Shown here: piece after piece, positions 7,086-13,751 of the stretch
How positions within the stretch are numbered: the stretch's first letter is position 1
Layout of the letters: each line of letters starts with the position of its first letter
Source of the DNA: JAZRUY01 sp045598845
GTDB lineage: Bacteria; Verrucomicrobiota; Lentisphaeria; Victivallales; Victivallaceae
Direction of reading: 5' to 3'
DNA length: 64,000 bases
NCBI GenBank assembly: GCA_045598845.1
Contig: JAZRUY010000034.1
Location: 30,391-94,390 of the forward strand
Translations under genes and position numbers: made by a program
Notes under the pieces: model-generated
What the model saw: the letters and a program-made list of their open reading frames with translations, nothing else
Databases searched by the model: none
Told to the model about the DNA's origin: nothing

Positions 7086-10000
7086 TCAGCGGGAATCCGC
7101 TTCCGGACTCTTTTTAAGCATTATTTTCCCCATCGACGGCTGCGCCAGCATTCCGCGCAGGGCGCAGCGGCGGTCGAAATCCAGCGCCGGCACCAGTTCC
7201 ACCGGGCATTTCATCCGGCACCGTATTTCTATGGTTCCGTTATTTTCTGAGCAGTGTTCTTCGTAACTGACGGTGTTTTCTCCACCGGCGGTCAGTTTAT
7301 ACGGCCTTCTGCCGGCGGTCATGTACCCTTCCGGCAGGGAAATGATGTAGTCGCGTCCGGTTTCCGATGCCGTGCCGCGCCAGAACGGATTGGCGCGCTC
7401 CGGTTTGACGATGCCGAGTTCATCGGCGAATTTTCCGTATTCCGGCAGCGGCATTTCCAGATAAACCCCGTTTACCGCGGCGAATTTCCGGTTTTTCACG
7501 GTATAGTTCACCTTTAATGCTCCGCCTTCATCGCTTTGCCGCAGTTCGCCGTCCAGTTCCGCCGCCGGGCCGAAAGCGGCGGCCAGCGACTGTTTGAATC
7601 TCCGCAGTTCCTCCGGTGTCATTTCGGCGAGCCCGCGCCGGAGTTTCGCCGCCGCCCTGCCGGTCAGGGTTTCTTCGCATTCTATTTCCGCTCCGCCGGC
7701 TTTATCCGGCTTTATCCGGTAAACCGAATACTCCGCCGTGCGCATACCGGCGGCCGGTTCCGGCTGAAAGAGTTCCCCGGTTTCCAGATTCAGCGCTATC
7801 CGGTTTTCTTCCCCTATCGCGCCCAGCGCGTCGTAGCGCCCGGTATTGTTCAGTATGCAGCCGGGTTCCGGCACTTCCACCAGTACCGCGGTGAAAATGT
7901 TTCTCGGTACTTCTGTGAGTGCCGCGGCGGTCAGCGGGTGCCATGCCGCGCCGGAAACGGCGGCGAAACGGTATTCGAATCCGGCCGCCTTCAGCATTGC
8001 GCCCAGCAGTACCGCGCGGTCGGCGCTGTTGCCGTAGCCGGAGCGCAGGGTTTCGTCCGGGTCGGAAAAGTTCTCCGGTATTTCGTTAAGCGCCGGACCG
8101 GCCTGCCGGATATTTTCCGCCGCGAAATCCCGGATGGCGGTAACTTTTTCCGCCGGAGTCGCGCATCCGGCGGTCAGTTGCCGCGCTTTTTCCGCCGCCA
8201 GCGGCGATTCTTTTTCCGCCGCCGCGGTCAGACCTTTCCGCAGGCTGTCCGCGAGAATTTTCAAATCGAAAGTGCTTACCGCCGCCGCCGGCCGGTAGAG
8301 TTCCTGCGGCGGCGACCCGGGGTCATCGGCGAACGCCGCGCCGCCGCTCCGGCTCCAGGTGCGGTATATTCTGCCATCCCGCTTTTCTTCGGAATAATTC
8401 AGCCCGCTCGCTTTCGGCAGGTTGAGCGCGGTGTTTTCCGGGGTGATTACGGTAAAAGTCTGTCCGGCTCCCGGCGCGGTGTCGCCGAAAATTTTCAGGA
8501 ACCCCATTTGTTCCGTCCGCCGTTTCCGCACGGTTTTCACGCTGATGAGCGAGCCGGGGCGCACATCCGGCAGATTGGCCACCAGAATTTTCCCGGCCGG
8601 ATACCGCGGCGCTGCCGCCGTCCATTTCTGATCCATCAGGTTGACGGAATCCGGTTTAAGTACCGTTTTCGTCCCGTCCGGCGCCGTTACTTCCGCACTG
8701 ATCTCCGCCTCTTCCCATGCCGGATTGAAATTGACTTTTATTTCGGAATACCGTTTCACTCCGCCGTAATTAAGAATTTTCCGTTTAGCGGTTTCGGTCA
8801 GCGTCCAGTTGACGCCGTCCTCCGTTTCCAGCACCGTGCCGGTCGCCAGCGGCAGGGAATCGCTGTTCCCGTATTCGCCGTCCGGTATTACCGCTCCGTC
8901 GCGCGGATATTCCATGGCCGCCGCCGGCAGTGTGCGTCGGGCGAGATCAAGTTCCCCCAGCGCTTTCCGCAACGCCGGATATTCAGTCGCCGGCATTTCC
9001 ATTCCGTCAATGGTAAAACAGCTTTTCCCTTCCAGCCGGTTTGCTTCAGCGTCATAATTGTATTCCCGGCCGCATTTGAATATCGCTTTGGAAGAGAATG
9101 CGCAATATTCGCCGACTGCCGCCCGCATCGTCGTCGGCACCGCTTTTATCCGGCAGTTGGAAGGCAGTTCCCAGCGGAAACTTTCCTCCGTGCCGCAGGT
9201 GGTGGGAAAAATCTTCGGGAACCGGCGTTCCCGCAGCGCCGTGTCTCCGGTTACTTTGCCGGCCGATGCGCCGATAACGGCTCCGAAATCCGGAGTCTGC
9301 AGCAGGAATTCTCCGTCTGTCCGGGGTGAGAATCCGGCTTTGCGGAAATCGAATTCCACGCTCAACGGTTGCGAGGTGTCGCGCACATCTTCCGGCTCGA
9401 CTTTGAAATTGCGCAGTTCCGCATCGGGGTAGAGTTCCTTAAGCCGCGATGCGAACGGATTGTCCCACACCGCCCGCTGCCGCTTGGAAAAGGCGGTGCG
9501 GTATATCCGGTCGTTTACGCCGGCGAACTCCATTCTGGTGTGCCCGGTCAGAATTCCGTACTCGTCCAGTTTCATTTCGGTATGGATGCGCAGCCGGTTG
9601 TTTTCCGCCGGGACTACCGGCGAACGGCGCAGCGTGTCTCCCTCCCTGGTCGCCGGCAGATAACTCATGTTGCTCAGTTCCGACGGCAGCAGATCCCCGG
9701 TGGTTTCAAAAGTGGGATCCATCAGCTGCAGGGTTCCGTCCGGCAGTTTCACCCCGGTTATGGCATGATTGAAATATATGTTCGGCACATCTTTGTCTTT
9801 CGGCGGTCCGGCCATGAACAGTACCGGAAAGGCGTTGAATCCGGCCAGCTCCAGCATGGCGGCGAGCAGGGCCGCTTTGTCCCGGCACACTCCGTGCCGC
9901 CGGGAGAAAGTCAGGCTGACGTCATGGGGCTCGTTTCCAGGCGCCTCGCTTTCCGCGGTCAGCCCCACATAGCGCACCTGCTGCGATACGAACTGGAATA

Positions 10001-10913
10001 ACGCCCGTATTTTCGCATTGTCATCCGCCGCCCCGGCGGTGAGTTCCGTTACTTTGGCGCGCATTTCGTCCGATACCGCGTCCAGATGCGGGCGGCACAG
10101 TTTGTAATACCAGCGCGACACCGTTTTCCAGTCCGGTTCGCTGCTGACCATGATTCTCGGCACGCTGAAAAACCATTCCGGCATTTCCGGCTCTTTGAAA
10201 AACCGCGGCATCTCCTTCACCGTCCAGATATGCTCCGTACCGCCGTCCTCTTTTTTGCGCGAGGTGTAGTTCACACGCTTTTCCGTATCGTCTTTCACCG
10301 CTATACTGCGGAGCGGCAGTTGTTCCGGCGCCGTTATGCTCAGCACATATTCCTTCACCGGCTGCGTGCTCTGCACCGGGTACAGCCCGCACCACATGCC
10401 CGGCATCCGGGTCTTGAATTCTTCGCCGCTCACCACCGTATGCAGAATGTCCCCGACTTCCAGTCCCGGTATTCCCAGCGTGCAGACGCGTTGCGCCGGA
10501 TCGTAGATATTGCTCTCCATCTGGCTGTTTTCCGTCATGTCGCGCCGCCCGGATTTCACATCCACCGGCACCTTGGTTCCGTCCGCCCGGATTATTTCCG
10601 CCAGTTCGAATTCTATGGCGCCGTAACTGCGGTTGTAGCGGTAGGTGGCGGTACCGGCGTCCCGCCGGCCGAATTCGGTCAGGATTTTGGTGTAGGATTC
10701 ATCCCGCCATTTTTCGGTTCCGTCCGCCCGGTATTCCGCTGCTTCCCGTTCGTACAGAAGCACCGTCTCCGCATCGGGGTAGTTCTCCTTCACCGCTTCG
10801 GCTGAGCGTTCCGCCAGTTCCTCCGGCGTCAGCGCGGCGCCGGCCGGCAGCAGTGTCATCATCAGCGCCCCGACGCCCAGACGGCGCACGACCCGGCATA
10901 TTATATTGTCCAT
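7086..10913 (-). CDS. Large exported protein with tandem DUF3857/transglutaminase-like modules
   Basis: About 1,275 aa. The N-terminus (MDNIICRVVRRLGVGALMMT) is a signal peptide; a longer reading from 10952 is possible but lacks a ribosome-binding site. Module 1 has a DUF3857 beta domain followed by a transglutaminase-like domain with a full Cys-His-Asp set: HGVCRDKAALLAAML (Cys codon at 9885-9887), FNHAI and MDPT. Module 2 repeats the order, but the aligned Cys is Ser (GYGNSADRAVLLGAML, codon 8025-8027) and the His position reads FTAVL, so it looks catalytically dead. Probably periplasmic or cell-surface. The ligand is unknown; DUF3857/transglutaminase proteins are common in Bacteroidetes and PVC bacteria. 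First gene of the minus-strand run that continues with the MBL hydrolase and pyrK. Confidence 0.8.
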   Translation of the reverse strand: MDNIICRVVRRLGVGALMMTLLPAGAALTPEELAERSAEAVKENYPDAETVLLYEREAAEYRADGTEKWRDESYTKILTEFGRRDAGTATYRYNRSYGAIEFELAEIIRADGTKVPVDVKSGRRDMTENSQMESNIYDPAQRVCTLGIPGLEVGDILHTVVSGEEFKTRMPGMWCGLYPVQSTQPVKEYVLSITAPEQLPLRSIAVKDDTEKRVNYTSRKKEDGGTEHIWTVKEMPRFFKEPEMPEWFFSVPRIMVSSEPDWKTVSRWYYKLCRPHLDAVSDEMRAKVTELTAGAADDNAKIRALFQFVSQQVRYVGLTAESEAPGNEPHDVSLTFSRRHGVCRDKAALLAAMLELAGFNAFPVLFMAGPPKDKDVPNIYFNHAITGVKLPDGTLQLMDPTFETTGDLLPSELSNMSYLPATREGDTLRRSPVVPAENNRLRIHTEMKLDEYGILTGHTRMEFAGVNDRIYRTAFSKRQRAVWDNPFASRLKELYPDAELRNFKVEPEDVRDTSQPLSVEFDFRKAGFSPRTDGEFLLQTPDFGAVIGASAGKVTGDTALRERRFPKIFPTTCGTEESFRWELPSNCRIKAVPTTMRAAVGEYCAFSSKAIFKCGREYNYDAEANRLEGKSCFTIDGMEMPATEYPALRKALGELDLARRTLPAAAMEYPRDGAVIPDGEYGNSDSLPLATGTVLETEDGVNWTLTETAKRKILNYGGVKRYSEIKVNFNPAWEEAEISAEVTAPDGTKTVLKPDSVNLMDQKWTAAAPRYPAGKILVANLPDVRPGSLISVKTVRKRRTEQMGFLKIFGDTAPGAGQTFTVITPENTALNLPKASGLNYSEEKRDGRIYRTWSRSGGAAFADDPGSPPQELYRPAAAVSTFDLKILADSLRKGLTAAAEKESPLAAEKARQLTAGCATPAEKVTAIRDFAAENIRQAGPALNEIPENFSDPDETLRSGYGNSADRAVLLGAMLKAAGFEYRFAAVSGAAWHPLTAAALTEVPRNIFTAVLVEVPEPGCILNNTGRYDALGAIGEENRIALNLETGELFQPEPAAGMRTAEYSVYRIKPDKAGGAEIECEETLTGRAAAKLRRGLAEMTPEELRRFKQSLAAAFGPAAELDGELRQSDEGGALKVNYTVKNRKFAAVNGVYLEMPLPEYGKFADELGIVKPERANPFWRGTASETGRDYIISLPEGYMTAGRRPYKLTAGGENTVSYEEHCSENNGTIEIRCRMKCPVELVPALDFDRRCALRGMLAQPSMGKIMLKKSPEADSR

Positions 10914-10968
10914 AAGAGAATTTCCCGTTTTCCAAATGTTGTTTCCGCGCATCGCGGTTGCCGGGGTT

Positions 10969-10997
10969 AAGATACCACCGGCCCGGGGTAAATGGAA
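10969..10997 (-). promoter_or_regulatory. Weak candidate promoter for the DUF3857 gene
   Basis: A TATCTT -10-like hexamer at 10969-10974 (minus strand) with a poor -35 (TTCCAT) 17 bases upstream. Transcription would begin near 10962, which fits a start codon at 10913 better than one at 10952. Confidence 0.25.
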
Positions 10998-11017
10998 ATT
11001 AAAATCGCGACAATTAT

Positions 11018-11046
11018 TTGAAAATAAGCCCGGTCGCGGCTATATT
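11018..11046 (+). promoter_or_regulatory. Strong sigma-70-type promoter for the small PVC gene
   Basis: TTGAAA at 11018-11023, exactly 17 bases, then TATATT at 11041-11046. Predicted transcription start is near 11053, giving a leader of about 73 bases before the ATG at 11126. Confidence 0.75.
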
Positions 11047-11125
11047 CGTCATCAGGTGTTTTGATAACGCCGGCAGTACGGTGTACCGTAAATTTTGAAA
11101 CTTCAGTAAATGTCGGGGAGAAATC

Positions 11126-11227
11126 ATGGGTCAGCAGCACAACAAAATCGAAAAGCGCCGCCGCCGCAAGGCTTATCTTGAGCGTTGCAAGGAGAAGATC
11201 CGCGCGGTCATCGGCAAGAAAAAGTAA
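11126..11227 (+). CDS. PVC-superphylum signature-type small basic protein
   Basis: 33 codons, starting MGQQHNKIEKRRRRKAYLER and ending in KIRAVIGKKK; 15 of 33 residues are Arg or Lys. A GGGGAG ribosome-binding site lies 5 bases before the ATG. The gene stands alone between a consensus promoter and a strong terminator, the layout of a highly expressed small gene. The MGQQHNK...KRRRR...YL pattern matches what I recall of a small lysine-rich protein described as a signature of Planctomycetes/Verrucomicrobia/Chlamydiae relatives and thought to bind nucleic acid. That identification is from memory. The reading frame, ribosome-binding site, promoter and terminator are seen directly. Confidence 0.8.
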   Translation: MGQQHNKIEKRRRRKAYLERCKEKIRAVIGKKK

Positions 11228-11276
11228 CCGCGGCGCTCCGTGTTCCGGCGTTTGGGACCGGAAAAGCGGTGTACGG

Positions 11277-11310
11277 CCGGTCCGGAACTCCGGACCGGTT
11301 TTCTTTATTT
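11277..11310 (+). terminator. Rho-independent terminator
   Basis: A perfect 10-bp stem, CCGGTCCGGA (11277-11286) and TCCGGACCGG (11289-11298), is followed by TTTTCTTTATTT. It ends the transcript of the 33-codon gene. Confidence 0.88.
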
Positions 11311-11405
11311 TGTTCTTTTTTTCCGGCTGGTGTTTATTTTCCGCCAACCGTGTATCTCATATCCGCTCCGATGGGAAATCCTGGTTGTTTTTCCCGCTTT
11401 TTCCC

Positions 11406-11434
11406 TTGAATTGCGTCATAATTATCGCTATGTT
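11406..11434 (+). promoter_or_regulatory. Candidate promoter for the leader peptide and exported protein
   Basis: TTGAAT at 11406-11411, 17 bases, TATGTT at 11429-11434. Transcription from about 11441 would leave a leader of roughly 200 bases before the ATG at 11641, containing a short ORF with a strong ribosome-binding site. Between the terminator and this promoter (11311-11405) I see nothing else. Confidence 0.5.
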
Positions 11435-11483
11435 CATCTGTGTACGGAAGAAAATTCTAAGGTTTTCGAGGAGGGTTGTTATC

Positions 11484-11543
11484 ATGATTCCGCTCACGGG
11501 AGAATGTGAAATTTCCGCAGTCGTTCCGGAATATTGTCAATGA
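11484..11543 (+). CDS. Possible 19-codon leader peptide
   Basis: Encodes MIPLTGECEISAVVPEYCQ. It has one of the best ribosome-binding sites in the window (GAGGAGGG at 11468-11475, 8 bases before the ATG). It sits between a candidate promoter and the exported-protein gene at 11641. A small hairpin (CCCGG / CCGGG, about 11558-11574) follows. Composition is not dominated by one amino acid, so classical attenuation is not obvious. It may be a regulatory upstream ORF or a true small protein. Confidence 0.4.
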   Translation: MIPLTGECEISAVVPEYCQ

Positions 11544-11640
11544 GAGCTTTCTGAATCTGCCCGGTTTCTTGCCGGGACGAATGGGAAAACGGTTTTCTTC
11601 AATAACGGAAAATAATTTGTAAAGTAAAAGGGGTTTGTCC

Positions 11641-12522
11641 ATGCGTTGTTCCGTGATCGTGTCCGCCGCCCTGGGCGCGGTTTTCTCCTTTGTTTCCGGG
11701 CTGTCCGCCGCTGACGGCCGGGATGCCGCGTTTGAGCGTCAGCGCCGTGAGATCAGCCGCCGTTACCATGAGGAATTGCAGCGGTGGCAAGCGGTGATGA
11801 ACGGGGCGAACGAGGACGGGGTTCAGCTCGGATGGACTATGGCCGTCGGTGATCGCGGCGATTTGGAGGAGCGCTTTTACCGGGAGATTTCCGCCTGGCG
11901 TCTGAACTCGGCGGCAACGCCGCTGGAACGGCAGTTTGTCGAGAGCGAGATCCGTAATGTTTACTGCCGTCATGCGTTGTACCGCTCCCTTGTCCGTTAC
12001 GATAAACTGTTCGAAAAATATGAAAAATTCAGCCAGTACGGCAGTGCGGGTTCCATGCTGTTCGGGGATTTGTATTCCGCAATATACGAACCGTTTAACC
12101 GCCGGATGCTGCTCAGTGCGGAAGAATTGGAAAAGGAGGTGGAGGCGGTCCGCTATCCGGTGCGTTTTACCATGAACGGCAAGGAGTATCTGGTGCGGGT
12201 TGATGCCGGGATTCCTTTTGAAATGGATTTCTGGTTCGACGGCAAATTCAAGAGAACCGAATTGTACCGGATCGGCCTTCAGCTTGCCGCTGAGTGCGGC
12301 GGCCGGAAATTCGCCGTGTTCAACATTGATAAATTCGATTTTTGCGACAGCAGCGGCTACAATACTCTGGTTGCGGAATTGCGCGACGGCGAATGGCGCG
12401 CCCGCCGGATGTATATGCAGATGAGCATAGACAAATGCGAGCATATCGGAGATGTGCTGAAACTTAACGACGGCGGTATTGTTTATGAATTTTCCATGCG
12501 CGGATGTCCGCTGTCATTTTGA
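11641..12522 (+). CDS. Exported protein of unknown function
   Basis: 293 aa. The N-terminus (MRCSVIVSAALGAVFSFVSG, then LSAADG) is a signal peptide, probably cleaved after LSA. The mature part starts with a charged, helix-rich region (FERQRREISRRYHEELQRW) and continues with mixed helix and strand. I recognise no domain. AAGGGG precedes the ATG. A codon earlier (TTG at 11635) could also start translation but would put extra residues ahead of the signal peptide. It follows a promoter, a possible leader peptide and a small hairpin, and is followed by more than 300 non-coding bases. Confidence 0.6.
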   Translation: MRCSVIVSAALGAVFSFVSGLSAADGRDAAFERQRREISRRYHEELQRWQAVMNGANEDGVQLGWTMAVGDRGDLEERFYREISAWRLNSAATPLERQFVESEIRNVYCRHALYRSLVRYDKLFEKYEKFSQYGSAGSMLFGDLYSAIYEPFNRRMLLSAEELEKEVEAVRYPVRFTMNGKEYLVRVDAGIPFEMDFWFDGKFKRTELYRIGLQLAAECGGRKFAVFNIDKFDFCDSSGYNTLVAELRDGEWRARRMYMQMSIDKCEHIGDVLKLNDGGIVYEFSMRGCPLSF

Positions 12523-12827
12523 TTTTTATGAAACCGTACAGATAAATGTATTTAGGCGTTTTTATTGCAAGTCTGATTTGCAAATTTAAAATCATGATAA
12601 ACCGCGTATCCGCTGAATTCATCCTGAATATTCTGCAAGATCGGAGAATAGCCGGATCCTGCGTAAACGCGGATTTTATGGCGTACAATCCTCGCGCGCG
12701 ATCGTGCCCGGTGATCGCGCCTGACGATCGCGCGTTGGCGGCGGAAAAACCCTGTTCATCCGTATTGCGCTTAAAAAATCCGCGGAAAATCAGACCTCCG
12801 GTGTTTCATCCGGGGCGCCTGCGGTTC
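12523..12827. other. Non-coding stretch with octamer repeats
   Basis: No convincing gene. A 112-codon open frame from 12546 lacks a ribosome-binding site and protein-like composition. The notable element is an inverted repeat, CGCGCGATCG (12695-12704) and CGATCGCGCG (12725-12734), with a third copy of GATCGCGC (12713-12720) between the arms. Function unknown. Confidence 0.5.
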
Positions 12828-12856
12828 TTGCATCCCGGCAAGGAGGAGTATATATT
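12828..12856 (+). promoter_or_regulatory. Promoter of the acyltransferase-lptD-hldD-rsmB operon
   Basis: TTGCAT at 12828-12833, exactly 17 bases, TATATT at 12851-12856. Transcription should begin near 12863, about 67 bases before the ATG at 12930. Confidence 0.7.
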
Positions 12857-12929
12857 ACGGGGTTATGTAACAGTATACTGCTGAGGCCGGTAACGGCCCG
12901 CGGACAACAGAACCACTGAGAGGAATGCT

Positions 12930-13751
12930 ATGCCTCCGTTCCGTGAAACGCATATTTTCACCGGGGATTCCTACGATACTCCCGCCGATGCTCCGAAATC
13001 ACTGCTTTTCCGGCTGCTGCTGAAATCCCGCTGGTATTTTTACGCCCGCAATTTCCACATTTTCTACCGCACCGGTAAATTCGGTCTGCGCGGCGAGCTG
13101 ACCAAAGAGCGGCAGATCGCCTACTCCAACCGCAATGTGACTCTGGTGGAGGAGTGCGGCGGGCATATCCATGTGCGCGGCATGGATAACCTCCGTTCCT
13201 CCGCCGGCGAACCGGTGGTTTTCATCGGCAATCACATGAGTCTGCTGGAAACCGCGCTGATGCACGCGCTGATCCGGGAATATTTCGACTTCACTTTCGT
13301 GGTCAAGAAGCAACTGACCGAAATCCCGTTTTTCAAGGGCATTATGCGGTCGATGAACGCCATCGCGGTGGGGAGGAGCAATCCGCGCGATGATCTACGG
13401 GCGGTGATGGACGAGGGGAAAAAACATATTGACGCCGGTCATTCGGTCGTGATTTTCCCCCAGCATACCCGGAGCGCGGTGTTCGACCCGTCCAAGTTCA
13501 ATACCATCGGAGTCAAGCTGGCGAAGCACTGCGGAGTCCGGGTGATTCCTTTCGCCTTGAAAACCGATTTTCTGGAAACCGGCAAAGTGCTTCGCGATTT
13601 GGGTCCGGTTCACCCGGAGCGCGATGTCTGGTTCGAATTCGGCGCTCCGCAGACCGTGGAGGGCAACGGTCAGGAGTTGCAGCGCCGTATTATCGACTTT
13701 ATTTCCGGCCGGCTGGCGGTCTGGCAGGGCGGGGAGGAATCCGGCAGGTGA
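12930..13751 (+). CDS. PlsC-like lysophospholipid/glycerolipid acyltransferase
   Basis: 273 aa LPLAT-superfamily protein. Motif I reads NHMSLLE (His102, Glu107), so it is HX4E instead of the usual HX4D. The third motif reads FPQHTRS instead of FPEGTRS. The following segment (FDPSKFNTIGVKLAKHCGV) recalls a subfamily with similar changes in delta-proteobacteria, so these are probably lineage features and not damage. It transfers an acyl chain to a lysolipid at the inner membrane. GAGG lies 6 bases before the ATG. First gene of an operon with lptD-like, hldD and rsmB, which hints at a role in envelope lipids. Confidence 0.82.
   Translation: MPPFRETHIFTGDSYDTPADAPKSLLFRLLLKSRWYFYARNFHIFYRTGKFGLRGELTKERQIAYSNRNVTLVEECGGHIHVRGMDNLRSSAGEPVVFIGNHMSLLETALMHALIREYFDFTFVVKKQLTEIPFFKGIMRSMNAIAVGRSNPRDDLRAVMDEGKKHIDAGHSVVIFPQHTRSAVFDPSKFNTIGVKLAKHCGVRVIPFALKTDFLETGKVLRDLGPVHPERDVWFEFGAPQTVEGNGQELQRRIIDFISGRLAVWQGGEESGR

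Noticed and set aside
7536..9329. 597-codon open frame on the + strand
   Set aside because: It is antisense to the DUF3857/transglutaminase gene, rich in Arg, Gln and Phe, with no ribosome-binding site; a by-product of codon bias on the other strand.
12546..12884. 112-codon open frame between the exported protein and the acyltransferase
   Set aside because: No ribosome-binding site, unlikely composition, and it runs through the promoter at 12828-12856.
12930..13751. PlsC-like acyltransferase as a degraded pseudogene because of HX4E and FPQHTRS
   Set aside because: The frame is intact and the same changes are known in a subfamily with the FDPxxFNxxGVKLA segment, so this looks like a lineage variant.
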